Below, in pieces: positions 24,126-33,864 of a DNA stretch of 64,000 nt. Below the pieces are notes generated by a model. The model worked only from the letters and a program-made list of their open reading frames with translations, did not search any database and was not told the DNA's origin. Source of the DNA: Algoriphagus antarcticus (lineage in GTDB: Bacteria > Bacteroidota > Bacteroidia > Cytophagales > Cyclobacteriaceae). Each line of letters opens with the position of its first letter. Positions within the stretch are counted from its first letter, which is position 1. The stretch is from positions 1 through 64,000 of the forward strand of contig NZ_MSSW01000031.1 of assembly GCF_002150685.1 (NCBI RefSeq), given 5' to 3'. The position numbers and the translations under genes are program-made.

Positions 24126-25841
24126 CTATTGAAAAATATACGCCAAACCGACTTGACCTACGAAGTTCTTGCGGTCGTAACCTGGAATGAAATATGTGCC
24201 ATTAGGACTATTCTCCAAATACCACTTATAATTCAAGGTATTCACGTATTGAAATCGGGCATTCAGCAAAATATTCCCAAACTTCCAATCTCCGATCAGT
24301 GAAGGCACAAGATCCACATATTTGTTTCTCCAATCTTTGGATGCCTCATATCTATAATAATAGTAATCATTGTTATAGACAATTCGCTCCATCTGGAAAC
24401 CAATTCTATTCATGTCATGTACCCAAGCAAATTCCAAAAAGATCACATTACTCGCCGGTCCGTTTCCAACTCCAAGCACCTGACCATTTTGTGTATAGCC
24501 TTCGACTACATGATCATGCACGTACCAAGTCTTAATCGCTCGAATATCATCCCTAATAGTTTGACCTGTTTGGGTCATTTCCGAACTGATCTGCAAATAA
24601 TGCCCTGGTTTTTTCAAGCTCATCAAGTGCGAAAATCCAAAAGTGAAGGCTCTTCCTGACTCTGGAGTTATCATGAAATCATCCAGCTTGCGATCATTGT
24701 CCCTTGTTCCATATTCCCCATAGAATTCAAAGTGCCCCTCAGGACTAATCCATCTGAAAAATCCAGAGCTAAACTGCTGTCTTTTTTCCTGAATAGGATC
24801 TACAATATTCTGAGCTTTTTTCCTTCCGTTGAAAATAGGAAGTATATCACCTACACCTGAAATATCCTGTCGGTACATCTGGCTGGTAGATCCATATCCA
24901 AGGAAAAAGCCTGGAACCCATTTAGGCTGATAGGTCAAAACCATTCCGGATAAAAATCGCTTATTGTCTTCTGGCTTTGGGATGATCACATTGTTTTCCT
25001 GTATTCGGTAATCAGGCCAAGGAGGCAAGAAACCTGATGATTTCAAGAAACCTCCGATGAACTGTCCCTCAAAAGATCCGATTTTTGTTTTTATAGGCTT
25101 TCGTGTATTTGCTGTCAGATGTACAAACCCTGGCGCATTATTTCCAAGCAACAGGGAATTCCTTCTACCAGGTCCCCACCATAGATTTTCTGATGACACA
25201 CCTAACGAGTACTCTTTGAAATTATAGCGAATGCTGGATTGCCCTAAATACCCTTGATTATAGGGATCGTCACCAAATCTCTCTGGCATATCAATACGAT
25301 TCATATAATCATAATAATATAGAATACTCAGCTGATGCTCGATCGGGAAACCCAGATAATCTTGGTTTTGAGCCATCAGCAGCTCAGGCTGAAACTGCGC
25401 ACTCCATGGCCCATACTCCAGATACGCTCCAGGACTAACGATCACCTGCATACCTCGATTCGGGATAAAGGCCCCGTCATTGACGCCAAAAGCGTAAGTA
25501 GAGTTGTATTGAAACTTGACTACTGCTGGCATCATCAGAAACTTGCCCTTGTTGTCCTTACCGAAGATCTGATGAACTCCTGTCTGATCCATGTCCACTA
25601 CAGAGCTATCAAGATCAAAACTATATTTCATCCCAAAAGCATTCACCGGATAGAGTGGTCTGATCATAAATGAAGAGGCAGAATCTACATCACCGAGCAA
25701 TTGCGCCCTTCTCAGGTAATCATCCAATACTGGAGTTCCCACGGGCACCGTCTGCGCCGATGAATAATGACTCACCAACAGGAGTAGCAGTGAAGCTCCC
25801 AAACAGCTTTTCAAAAATTTCCTTGTCTTCATCCTACTCAT
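24126..25841 (-). CDS. Wzi-like capsule assembly outer-membrane protein
   Basis: The 571-residue protein has a signal peptide ending LVSHYSSAQ, then a mainly beta sequence ending in an aromatic residue (QVGLAYIFQ), as expected for an outer-membrane barrel. The motif SLGVSSENLWWGPGRRNSLL matches the capsule assembly Wzi family, where the barrel binds capsule polysaccharide at the cell surface. The Bacteroidota members are longer than E. coli Wzi and their ligands are unknown. The ATG overlaps the stop of the upstream lipoprotein gene by four bases, which fixes the start. Context with wecB nearby suits polysaccharide work. Confidence 0.88.
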   Translation of the reverse strand: MSRMKTRKFLKSCLGASLLLLLVSHYSSAQTVPVGTPVLDDYLRRAQLLGDVDSASSFMIRPLYPVNAFGMKYSFDLDSSVVDMDQTGVHQIFGKDNKGKFLMMPAVVKFQYNSTYAFGVNDGAFIPNRGMQVIVSPGAYLEYGPWSAQFQPELLMAQNQDYLGFPIEHQLSILYYYDYMNRIDMPERFGDDPYNQGYLGQSSIRYNFKEYSLGVSSENLWWGPGRRNSLLLGNNAPGFVHLTANTRKPIKTKIGSFEGQFIGGFLKSSGFLPPWPDYRIQENNVIIPKPEDNKRFLSGMVLTYQPKWVPGFFLGYGSTSQMYRQDISGVGDILPIFNGRKKAQNIVDPIQEKRQQFSSGFFRWISPEGHFEFYGEYGTRDNDRKLDDFMITPESGRAFTFGFSHLMSLKKPGHYLQISSEMTQTGQTIRDDIRAIKTWYVHDHVVEGYTQNGQVLGVGNGPASNVIFLEFAWVHDMNRIGFQMERIVYNNDYYYYRYEASKDWRNKYVDLVPSLIGDWKFGNILLNARFQYVNTLNYKWYLENSPNGTYFIPGYDRKNFVGQVGLAYIFQ

Positions 25842-26503
25842 TTCAAGGTAAAGGCTTCAACTGTAACTCCTGCCAGAGACCAAGATTCGTCGCATTTAGG
25901 ATCGGGAGAATTCTCCGCCACCAAATCTGAATTCATGTAGATTCTGGCACTAGATTTACTATGCTCAATTATTTTGGAAATACTATACCGAGTAGTATAA
26001 TTAGGTGTTGTTCCAAATAGACAAAGTCCAGGCATGTTCGTTTGAATTGCGCCGGTTTTCGGTCTATTAGTTTTGGAGAAGGTATCCGGGTATGACTGGT
26101 ATAGGCAATAGGTTGATTCGCAGGGTGCGTTGGAAAAAGTAGTTCTGAATACCTCTTCATTATCTACACCAAAGAACCACTGGTCTGGACCGCTTACTCC
26201 GTCAGATGTATTCCCATCCCAGCTATCGTGAATCAAAATCTCAAGCGTCACTTTCAAGAGGTTATGCGAAGGCAGAGCAGACAGATTGACTGCTAATTCC
26301 TCATTGTGATAGTAACCCACTATGGTGTCATTTTCAAAAATGATAAATCTTCCATTTTCAAACCCCGCTAGATTTGCTTCTGAAAAATCATTGGAATAGA
26401 CCACTTCTTCTGACTCCAGAGTATCTGCACATGAGAAAAACGAAGCTAAGGCCGCGAGCAGTAAAAGGGCTTTCACTCCTTTAGACCAATTATTGCAATC
26501 CAT
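25838..26503 (-). CDS. Lipoprotein coupled to the Wzi-like protein
   Basis: The 221-residue protein has a lipoprotein signal (ALLLLAALASFFSC) and is otherwise soluble and beta-rich, with a Cys pair in NAPCESTYCLYQ and others near the C-terminus. The region IHDSWDGNTSDGVSGPDQWF resembles carbohydrate-binding or LamG-like jelly-roll sequences, a tentative reading. The four-base ATGA overlap with the Wzi-like gene indicates that both are made together, perhaps as an outer-membrane pair. ATG at 26503 is used, because the codon before it is TTG. Confidence 0.75.
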   Translation of the reverse strand: MDCNNWSKGVKALLLLAALASFFSCADTLESEEVVYSNDFSEANLAGFENGRFIIFENDTIVGYYHNEELAVNLSALPSHNLLKVTLEILIHDSWDGNTSDGVSGPDQWFFGVDNEEVFRTTFSNAPCESTYCLYQSYPDTFSKTNRPKTGAIQTNMPGLCLFGTTPNYTTRYSISKIIEHSKSSARIYMNSDLVAENSPDPKCDESWSLAGVTVEAFTLK

Positions 26504-26641
26504 CAAATTCAGATAATTAAGAAAATATAACTCTGCAAATAAACAAAAAAGGAGTCAAAACAGGCTTAATAAAAGAACTCTAATTTTAACCTATGCCTCC
26601 AAAAGGATTTGCTAATTTTGGACTGAAAATAAAACCAAGCA

Positions 26642-27760
26642 ATGGCTACTTTTACTATAGTCGCAGGTGCACGACCCAATTTTATGAAAATTGCACCTAT
26701 CATTCATCAACTTATCAAAAAGCAAGGGGAAGGAATTGACGTCAACTTCAGACTGGTTCACACAGGGCAGCATTACGATAAAAAGATGTCAGGTAACTTT
26801 TTTGAGCAACTGAATATTCCCGAGCCAGATGCCAACCTAGGTGGTGGCGGAGGTACTCAGGCTGAACAAACTGCGGCGATCATGATCGCTTTTGAAAAGG
26901 AATTACTAGAAAACAGACCCGATCTTGTGCTGGTGGTAGGGGATGTGACAAGTACGCTATCATGCTCCATTGCTGCCAAAAAACTACAAATCGATGTGGC
27001 TCATGTGGAAGGTGGCATTCGCTCTGGTGACTTAACGATGCCCGAAGAGATCAACAGAATGGTAACAGACAGCATTACCGATCATTTTTTCACTACTTCT
27101 GAGATTGCCAATTCCAATCTGCGGAAAAGTGGCTTTGCTGAGGAAAAGATCCACTACGTGGGAAATACGATGATAGACACGCTGATGGCTCAGATGCCAA
27201 GATTTCAAAAGCCCGAGGGTGAAATATTTGAAAATCTAGTGTCTGGACAATACTTCGTGATGACCATGCACCGCCCGGCAAATGTGGATCAGGAGTATAA
27301 GCTGAAAGCAATGATCGATGCGATACTGGAAGGGACCAAAGGCCTTCCTATCATTTTCCCCGTACATCCAAGAACTGCCAAAAACCTACAATCACTGGGC
27401 ATAGATGCTCCAAATCTGTACATGAGCGATCCTTTGGGTTATTTGGAATTCAATTATCTGGTAAAAAACGCGAAAGGTGTAATTACCGATTCTGGAGGAA
27501 TTACGGAAGAGGCCTCTGTAATGAACGTGCCTTGTATTACGTTGCGTGATAACACCGAGCGAGCTGAAACCATACATCTTGGAACCAACGAACTTGTGGG
27601 AACGGATCCAGCAAAACTTAAACCTTTCTTGGAAAAAATCATGAACGGCGAGTGGAAACAATACCAGGGAATACCACTTTGGGATGGCAAAACAGCTGAG
27701 CGAATTGTAGATATTTTGATTGATTCTTACCCTACAAGCAAAAATGATAGTAACAGATAG
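26642..27760 (+). CDS. wecB: UDP-N-acetylglucosamine 2-epimerase, non-hydrolysing
   Basis: This 372-residue enzyme interconverts UDP-GlcNAc and UDP-ManNAc for surface polysaccharide precursors. The family motifs are intact: the N-terminal VAGARPNFMKIAPII, HTGQHYD, HVEGGIRSGDLTMPEEINR, MTMHRPANVD, FPVHPRT, and DSGGITEEA followed by LRDNTERAE. It has a GT-B fold and is cytosolic. It overlaps the following cupin gene by 17 bases. No complete polysaccharide locus is beside it, so its sugar may go into capsule, lipopolysaccharide or wall-associated glycans made elsewhere. Confidence 0.96.
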   Translation: MATFTIVAGARPNFMKIAPIIHQLIKKQGEGIDVNFRLVHTGQHYDKKMSGNFFEQLNIPEPDANLGGGGGTQAEQTAAIMIAFEKELLENRPDLVLVVGDVTSTLSCSIAAKKLQIDVAHVEGGIRSGDLTMPEEINRMVTDSITDHFFTTSEIANSNLRKSGFAEEKIHYVGNTMIDTLMAQMPRFQKPEGEIFENLVSGQYFVMTMHRPANVDQEYKLKAMIDAILEGTKGLPIIFPVHPRTAKNLQSLGIDAPNLYMSDPLGYLEFNYLVKNAKGVITDSGGITEEASVMNVPCITLRDNTERAETIHLGTNELVGTDPAKLKPFLEKIMNGEWKQYQGIPLWDGKTAERIVDILIDSYPTSKNDSNR

Positions 27761-28232
27761 AATTGCTTTTTTGGTAGAGAAACTACGCCTTTCACCTCAT
27801 CCAGAGGGCGGCTTCTATTCAGAGACCTATCGATCTGAAGAAAGAATACCTACAGATTCAGGCAAAAGAAATCTGAGTACTGCCATCTATTTTCTACTGA
27901 CCTCAGAATCAGTATCCAAATTCCATCGCATCAAAAGCGATGAACTTTGGTTTTTTCACGAAGGAAGTAATTTGACCGTCCACACGTTAAGCGGCCTAGG
28001 CCATCAGCGGCTTTCACTTGGTCCGCCATCAATCAATGGTAAAGCTTTTCCCCAGCATTTAGTAGCTGCAAATACTATTTTTGGAAGCTCTGTTGATGAG
28101 CCAGATAGCTATGCGCTAGTTTCCTGCGTGGTATCTCCAGGTTTTGATTTTGCTGATTTTGAGCTATTCGGAGAAAAAGAACTCGCAGAACTCTTTCCAA
28201 ATTCTTCTGAAATCATCAAAAAATTGACATAA
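27744..28232 (+). CDS. DUF985 cupin family protein
   Basis: The 162-residue protein is a single-domain cupin of the DUF985 family. Motifs include LSPHPEGGFYSETYRS at the start, the metal-site segment FHRIKSDELWFFHEGS, and SYALVSCVVSPGFDFADFE at the end. It binds a divalent metal or small sugar-like ligand, but the activity is not established for most members. ATG at 27744 lies inside the last codons of wecB, so translation is coupled. A sugar-related role beside wecB is inference. Confidence 0.88.
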   Translation: MIVTDRIAFLVEKLRLSPHPEGGFYSETYRSEERIPTDSGKRNLSTAIYFLLTSESVSKFHRIKSDELWFFHEGSNLTVHTLSGLGHQRLSLGPPSINGKAFPQHLVAANTIFGSSVDEPDSYALVSCVVSPGFDFADFELFGEKELAELFPNSSEIIKKLT

Positions 28233-28236
28233 AAGA

Positions 28237-28267
28237 GGCTGTCCCAACTTTTGAGACAGCCGCTTTT
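28237..28267 (+). terminator. Terminator after the wecB-cupin pair
   Basis: GGCTGTC (28237-28243) pairs with GACAGCC (28255-28261), followed by GCTTTTT on the plus strand. The facing TonB receptor gene ends at 28290. Confidence 0.8.
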
Positions 28268-28289
28268 TAAATATGATACGATTAGCTTC

Positions 28290-31193
28290 TTAAAAAGAAA
28301 ATGCTAATCTCAAATTGATTTTTGTCCCCGGAGAAAGACTGCTGAAGATCTGATCTTCGGCTTGGTATGATTCATACACAAACTCTCTTTTAGAATTCAG
28401 GATATTATCCACACCAAAACCCGCCTGCAGACGTTCATCCGCTCCGAAAGTTTTATTGATATTCAAGTTCAAGCTATTGAATGGCACAGAATAGGTATCA
28501 GTTCTGTTTCCGAATCCCACATACTGCAACGATGAACCCTGCACATTGTAGAATACACCAGCTTCCCAACCAGTGGTAAAAGAGTTATAACTCAATCCGG
28601 TGTTGATCAGGTATGGAGCCTGACCTGCCATATCACGCGTATCTTTGATCTCTTGTCCTTCTCTTGCAGTAAGAGATCTGGATCTGAATTCTGATTCAGA
28701 CATTTCGATCTGAGATTTGGTGATAGTCACGTTGGTATTCCAGCTGAAATTCTCAAAGCTAGGAGCGATAAATTTCAATGACTTTCTGAATTCAAACTCC
28801 AAGCCTGCTACCGTTCCGTTTCCAACATTTCTAGGTTGAAAAGTACCAGGATCAGCCAGGAACTGAACCATTTCGATAGGCTTCTCAAAAGTCTTATAGA
28901 ATGCACTTACTGAGAGCATTTGACCTCTTTCTTGGAAAGCTTCCCATCTCAAATCAAAGTTATTCACGTGAGTAGAAACCAAGTTGCCATCCCATAGAAC
29001 TTCTGTACCGCCATTGGTAGTTTCTGGATAAAGACCGCCAATAAAAGTTCTACCAGTGATCGGATCAAGAATTTCTGCATAAGAAAGCTCCTTGAAAGAG
29101 GGTCTAGCTATAGTTCTGGATGCAGAAGCACGTAGGTTTTGGTTTTCCTTAAGATTGAAAATCAAGTTGACAGTAGGAAAGAAATCCATATCATCCAGTA
29201 CTTCTACCAAATCATAATCAATCGTTCCAGTCTGGTTTGTTCCAGTGTAATATTGGTTGAATTTCTCCACCCTCAATCCAATGATCGCCTTCAATTTCTC
29301 AGCAGGATTTGCTTCCAATGAAGCATAACCTGCCATGTTTGTAGCAATAGAATTATAAGCATTCGCATTAATCGGAATGAAATCCGCATTATATCTTACA
29401 CCATTTCTATTTTCAGCGTCGAAAAGATTCTCATTAAGCAAAATCGCATTTGGATCTCCAGTGAATTCAGTATCTCCTGTTGCGAACTGAAAGCTTTGGA
29501 TATTGAAGTCACGTTGCTTAAACACGTAATTTCCACCAAACTTTACCTTGCCTTGTCTTGAGAAAAGGGTCAGGTTTTTGGCAATATCACCTTTTGCCAC
29601 TATACTGTATTCTTCTAGATTTCTCCAGATTCTAGCTGGAAGACCAACTTCTGTAGAAATGTTATTGGTAGGCTCTCTGAATCTTGTGAATCTAATATCC
29701 GGATCATCGATAGTAGATCTGGTTGGAGCGAGTTTCCAGTTGATCTCCCAGTCATTTCCATTGATATAATGAGTACCAGCAAGCAAAACACTTGTCAATG
29801 CTCTTTGGCTATACTCCAAGTTATACTGCTTGGCTTCAAAGTTTGCGCCTAAGTTAGTGTTGACAAAGTCAAATTCACCCGCTTTTGATTCCCCATTTTG
29901 AAGATGCATCAGGTTCAATTTGAATTTGGAATGGTCTGTCTTCAAAGCGATACCGGCAAGTCCTCCAAGAAGGACATTATTTACTCCGAAGTCACCACGC
30001 TGTCTTTCCAACGGCTCTAGTTCTGTTTGGTCCGCATCTCTGGGCTTAGCATACAAGTTATATTCTGCATCCTGATAGAACTCTGTCTCATTCTTATAGG
30101 TCAATGCAAAATTGTAGCCCCAAGTTGCTTTTGATCTAGCAAATTGATTTCCTAAGGAAAAGCTGATCCCCACGTCCATTAAGCTGTTAGCTCTATAACC
30201 ACCAAGCGTTTTATTGAAATTTCCAAGAATCTCCTGGTACTCCATCCCTTTTGGACCATTTGGATTACCTACTGCATCACCATACTGAGGAATGTCGGTT
30301 CTTCCATCTGTAGGAATAGCTCTTGTTCCATCATCGTAACCTAAAAAGTCTGTGTTACCACCATCATATTTCAGGTAGTTAGAATTGAAGTGCATCGATG
30401 GGTTGATACCTCCACTCAGACTCAAACGCATTGATTTTTCTTCAGGAAAATCTTTAGTTTCGATATCTACCACACCTCCGGTGAAATCTGCAGGAAGGTC
30501 AGCGGTAAAAGATTTAGAAACGATAATGTTGTCGATCACATTTGTAGGAAATATATCCATCTGGATCGTATTCCTATCAGGATCAAGACCTGGAATATCC
30601 ACGCCATTCAAAACAGTTTTGGTGTATCTGTCACCAAGTCCTCTTACATAGATGTATTTTCCTCCTTCGATGGATACACCCGTCACGCGCTTTACAGCGG
30701 AAGCTGCATCTCCATCACCTATCTGTCGGAAAGTACTTGCTGAAATACCATCGATCAGGTTGGCAGCATTTCTTTTTACTGAAAGTAAAGCAGACTCGGT
30801 GGTTCTGATCGCCGATGCAGAGACAGTCACTGTCTCAAGGTCGGACGCTTCTTCAGCCATCAATAGATCGCTGAGGACGTTTACTTCATCTGCTTTCACT
30901 ACTACCTCAGTGAGGTTAATAGAAGCGTAAGAAATGTAAGACACTTGAAGTGTGTAGGTTCCTGGAGCTACTTTTATTTCGAATTTACCATCGAAGTCAG
31001 TGACTGCGCCAGTAGACGTTTCTTTCACTAAGACAGAGACACCAAATAATGGCTCACCTGTACCTTCTTCGAAGATAGTACCACGAATAGTACCGTTTTG
31101 GGCAAAAACAAAACCTGCAAATACCTGTGAAAGTACCAGCAGAAATAAAATCAGGAATCCCTTCATTAGTGGATTGTTAAATTGATTTTTCAT
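28290..31193 (-). CDS. TonB-dependent receptor with carboxypeptidase-like N-terminal domain
   Basis: The 967-residue outer-membrane receptor has a signal peptide (LILFLLVLSQVFAGFVFAQ), a CarboxypepD_reg-like domain (TIRGTIFEEGTGEPLFGVSV), a plug domain (VKRVTGVSIEGGKYIYVRGL) and a 22-strand-type barrel ending LRLAFSF. It lacks the SusC-specific VVVGYG signature, so it is an ordinary TonB receptor. It would import a siderophore, glycan or other large ligand using TonB energy. It lies 79 bases after a beta-helix lipoprotein gene on the same strand, which may supply its surface-exposed partner. Confidence 0.94.
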   Translation of the reverse strand: MKNQFNNPLMKGFLILFLLVLSQVFAGFVFAQNGTIRGTIFEEGTGEPLFGVSVLVKETSTGAVTDFDGKFEIKVAPGTYTLQVSYISYASINLTEVVVKADEVNVLSDLLMAEEASDLETVTVSASAIRTTESALLSVKRNAANLIDGISASTFRQIGDGDAASAVKRVTGVSIEGGKYIYVRGLGDRYTKTVLNGVDIPGLDPDRNTIQMDIFPTNVIDNIIVSKSFTADLPADFTGGVVDIETKDFPEEKSMRLSLSGGINPSMHFNSNYLKYDGGNTDFLGYDDGTRAIPTDGRTDIPQYGDAVGNPNGPKGMEYQEILGNFNKTLGGYRANSLMDVGISFSLGNQFARSKATWGYNFALTYKNETEFYQDAEYNLYAKPRDADQTELEPLERQRGDFGVNNVLLGGLAGIALKTDHSKFKLNLMHLQNGESKAGEFDFVNTNLGANFEAKQYNLEYSQRALTSVLLAGTHYINGNDWEINWKLAPTRSTIDDPDIRFTRFREPTNNISTEVGLPARIWRNLEEYSIVAKGDIAKNLTLFSRQGKVKFGGNYVFKQRDFNIQSFQFATGDTEFTGDPNAILLNENLFDAENRNGVRYNADFIPINANAYNSIATNMAGYASLEANPAEKLKAIIGLRVEKFNQYYTGTNQTGTIDYDLVEVLDDMDFFPTVNLIFNLKENQNLRASASRTIARPSFKELSYAEILDPITGRTFIGGLYPETTNGGTEVLWDGNLVSTHVNNFDLRWEAFQERGQMLSVSAFYKTFEKPIEMVQFLADPGTFQPRNVGNGTVAGLEFEFRKSLKFIAPSFENFSWNTNVTITKSQIEMSESEFRSRSLTAREGQEIKDTRDMAGQAPYLINTGLSYNSFTTGWEAGVFYNVQGSSLQYVGFGNRTDTYSVPFNSLNLNINKTFGADERLQAGFGVDNILNSKREFVYESYQAEDQIFSSLSPGTKINLRLAFSF

Positions 31194-31271
31194 ACAGCAA
31201 TTAGATTGAATACTTTAAAAGAAGGAAGAAAGTAACCTTGCAAGTTCTTTCTCCCTTCTTTGAAAAGTGTA

Positions 31272-32510
31272 TTATTTTAGATCAGATATGGCTCCTGAAG
31301 CTGCAGTCCATGACCAAGTGCTAGCGAAAGCAGTCTTGGTTGCACCTACCGTATTTGCACCCGCAGCTACGCTTGTAGCAAAAGCAGCAGTTCCGCCTTT
31401 AAATACTGTGGTAAGAGTAACTCCTGGAGCTAGTGTAGCTTGAAGATTCATGAATTTCAAGTTGCCACCTGCAAAAGTTGCCAAAGTTTTGTCACCGCTT
31501 AGCGAAAGGTCGCCACGTCCATCTGTAGTAGCTGGATCAGCGAAGTTGAAGAAGTAGATGTTTTCAAAAGTACCTCTTGCTCCATCTCTGAAATCACCTA
31601 GTTCAGCAACGCCATTTCCTTTGATAGTACCGTTTTTCAAGGTATGACCTGCATTGAAAGATCCTTCTGGACCGTCAATTTCTAGAGCATGATCCGTTTC
31701 GCTACCTGCTACTACGATGAAGTTGTCCAAAGTACCAGACCAAGCTTGATCCGTATCCAATCCATCATCACCGGCGTTCCAGATAATCGCGTTTTTAACA
31801 TTTACACTTCCACCGAACCATTCGATTCCATCATCTTGGTTACCGATCACTTCTACGTTTTCGATTACAGTACCAGATCCTACTCCACCTAATGTAAGGC
31901 CGTTGATTTCATTACCCTCTCCAATGTTAGCACCACCATGACGGATAGATATATACTTTATTATACCCGAGTTATCTGCGTCGTTCGATCCGCCATAAAG
32001 TCCGTTAGTATCGGAAGGTGGAATTCCTTCGATTTGAATTTCAGTTACATCACCTGCTAGAGAAGCTTTAGCATTACCTAGGATGATCAGTCCGCCCCAT
32101 AGACCAGAAAGATCTGCCTCAAGGTTAGGAGAAGCAATCTCACCAGGAGTGATTTCATCAGCTACAGTAGTGAAGATAATCGGTGAAGTAGCAGTTCCTT
32201 GTGCATCGATTTTCGCGCCTCTTGCGATGATCAAAGCAGTTGCATTTGATCCTGATCCAACTTCACCTTTTACTATTGCACCAGGCTGGATAGTAAGTGT
32301 GTTTCCAGAGGTAACAGTGATTCTACCTCCTAATACATAAGTTTTACCTGTCTCCCATGTAGTATTGGAAGAGATATTCGATTCTACCAGCAAAATATTA
32401 TCATTATCTGGATCTGACGGATCGCCTGGCTTGTCATTTCCTTCTATACAACTCGTGAATCCAATCACGGCAGCTGAAAACAGGATTAATAGGGAATTGT
32501 ACTTTTTCAT
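31272..32510 (-). CDS. Surface lipoprotein with right-handed beta-helix
   Basis: The 412-residue protein has a lipoprotein signal (LLILFSAAVIGFTSC) then an Asp/Pro linker and a repetitive beta-rich body. Turn patterns such as GNTLTIQPGAIVKG, SPIIFTTVADE, GLTLGGVGSGTVIENVEVIG and NVKNAIIWNAGDDGLDTDQ indicate a parallel beta-helix of the pectate-lyase type, with no recognised catalytic residues. It is upstream of a TonB-dependent receptor and likely acts with it at the outer membrane. Start 32510 fits the signal peptide. The ligand is unknown. Confidence 0.85.
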   Translation of the reverse strand: MKKYNSLLILFSAAVIGFTSCIEGNDKPGDPSDPDNDNILLVESNISSNTTWETGKTYVLGGRITVTSGNTLTIQPGAIVKGEVGSGSNATALIIARGAKIDAQGTATSPIIFTTVADEITPGEIASPNLEADLSGLWGGLIILGNAKASLAGDVTEIQIEGIPPSDTNGLYGGSNDADNSGIIKYISIRHGGANIGEGNEINGLTLGGVGSGTVIENVEVIGNQDDGIEWFGGSVNVKNAIIWNAGDDGLDTDQAWSGTLDNFIVVAGSETDHALEIDGPEGSFNAGHTLKNGTIKGNGVAELGDFRDGARGTFENIYFFNFADPATTDGRGDLSLSGDKTLATFAGGNLKFMNLQATLAPGVTLTTVFKGGTAAFATSVAAGANTVGATKTAFASTWSWTAASGAISDLK

Positions 32511-32652
32511 TGAGATATGTAATTGATTATGGTTTTGCTTTATTTGACTTTGCAAAGCTGTCTCAATTTTTCACCTCAAAAGAATTTTTCGAATTATGCT
32601 TATTTTACTAAAGAGCGCCGAATTTAATATTGGAATAACAAAAAGGGCATAA

Positions 32653-32682
32653 AAAAAGGCTTCTCTCTCGAAAAGCCTTTTT
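32653..32682. terminator. Terminator after moxR
   Basis: AAAAAGGCTT (32653-32662) pairs with AAGCCTTTTT (32673-32682), with a U-tract on both strands. It ends the minus-strand MoxR gene and isolates it from the downstream lipoprotein gene. Confidence 0.85.
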
Positions 32683-32697
32683 GTGTGGAAATAGATG

Positions 32698-33669
32698 TTA
32701 TTTCAATGTTACGGATTTGTTAATAGGAACTTTCTCCATCAGGATTTTTACCAAATCTCTCGTATTAATTCCGTCTGCCTCTGCCTCATAGTTGAGAATT
32801 ATTCTATGATTTAGCACATCTTCTGCTATTTCCTTGATGTCTTCCGGCAGTACATAATCTCTCCCGTCCATGAAGGCAACTGCCTTTGATGCCAAATTCA
32901 AATTGATACTTGCACGAGGAGAAACACCAAACTGTATGTATTTAGCTTCATCCTTAAGTCCATATTGATCTGGGAATCTGGTAGCAAATACCAACTCTAT
33001 AATGTAGTGTTCTAAAGGCTCAGCGATTTTGACTGCATTGATCTGATCGCGGATATCAAAAATATCCTGCTTAGAAAGTTTTGCATCTACCTCTGAGCTG
33101 AATGACATATTCGCCATTCTGCGCATTACTTCCATTTCATCCGCTTTGCTTGGATAGTCAATGTGAACTTTCATCATAAACCTATCTACCTGTGCTTCTG
33201 GAAGTGGGTAAGTTCCTTCCTGATCCACCGGGTTTTGGGTAGCAAGTACCAAAAACGGTCTATCCAACATATAAGTAGTGTCACCGATAGTTACCTGCTT
33301 TTCCTGCATTGCTTCCAAAAGTGCTGACTGAACTTTGGCCGGAGATCGGTTGACCTCATCCGCCAAAATCACATTGGAGAAAATAGGACCTTTCTTTACT
33401 TCAAAACTTGCTGCCTGCTGATTGTAGATCATCGTACCGATCAAATCCGACGGAAGCAAATCCGGTGTAAACTGAATCCTATTGAAATCAAGGTGAAGAA
33501 CTTTGGCTAGCGTATTTACCGTCAAGGTCTTCGCCAAGCCCGGTACCCCTTCCAAAAGAATGTGTCCATTGGTAAAAAGTCCAATCAAAAGTCTGTTGAC
33601 CATTCTGTCCTGGCCGACTACTACTTTCTTAACTTCCTGAATTACGTCTGCTATTTTTTCCTGATGCAT
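32698..33669 (-). CDS. MoxR family AAA+ ATPase
   Basis: The 323-residue protein is a MoxR-type AAA+ ATPase with Walker A GVPGLAKT (41-48), Walker B VILADEVN (100-107), sensor 1 LATQNP and the sensor 2 region SPRASINL. MoxR ATPases act as chaperones that mature other protein complexes, usually with a von Willebrand factor A-domain partner. In Bacteroidota moxR usually leads a Bat operon (DUF58, BatA/B and others). Here it is alone, with a terminator right behind it and a MITE-like segment upstream, so its partner must be elsewhere. Confidence 0.95.
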   Translation of the reverse strand: MHQEKIADVIQEVKKVVVGQDRMVNRLLIGLFTNGHILLEGVPGLAKTLTVNTLAKVLHLDFNRIQFTPDLLPSDLIGTMIYNQQAASFEVKKGPIFSNVILADEVNRSPAKVQSALLEAMQEKQVTIGDTTYMLDRPFLVLATQNPVDQEGTYPLPEAQVDRFMMKVHIDYPSKADEMEVMRRMANMSFSSEVDAKLSKQDIFDIRDQINAVKIAEPLEHYIIELVFATRFPDQYGLKDEAKYIQFGVSPRASINLNLASKAVAFMDGRDYVLPEDIKEIAEDVLNHRIILNYEAEADGINTRDLVKILMEKVPINKSVTLK

Positions 33670-33821
33670 GGAATCTAAATCTTTGAGTGCTACTATGGGG
33701 AGCCTAAAATAGTGGTTTTTGTCCCAAAGGACAATCTTAAATCTTAGAAGCGGTAATGCCTCGCGATCAAAGGGATTTTATGATTTTTTAAGAAGGTATT
33801 TCTCGCGGTAAAAAAAGTTTT

Positions 33822-33864
33822 TCTCGCAACGGCGCGGCGGCACAACGGTTTTGATGGTGAAATT
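33822..33864 (+). repeat. Left terminal repeat of MITE-like segment 2
   Basis: The 43-base unit starts TCTCGCAACGG and ends ATGGTGAAATT. It matches the minus-strand unit at 15961-16003 at 36 of 43 positions. A partial extra TCTCGCGGTAAA lies just left of it at 33801. The bases 33865-34013 contain no gene. Confidence 0.7.
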
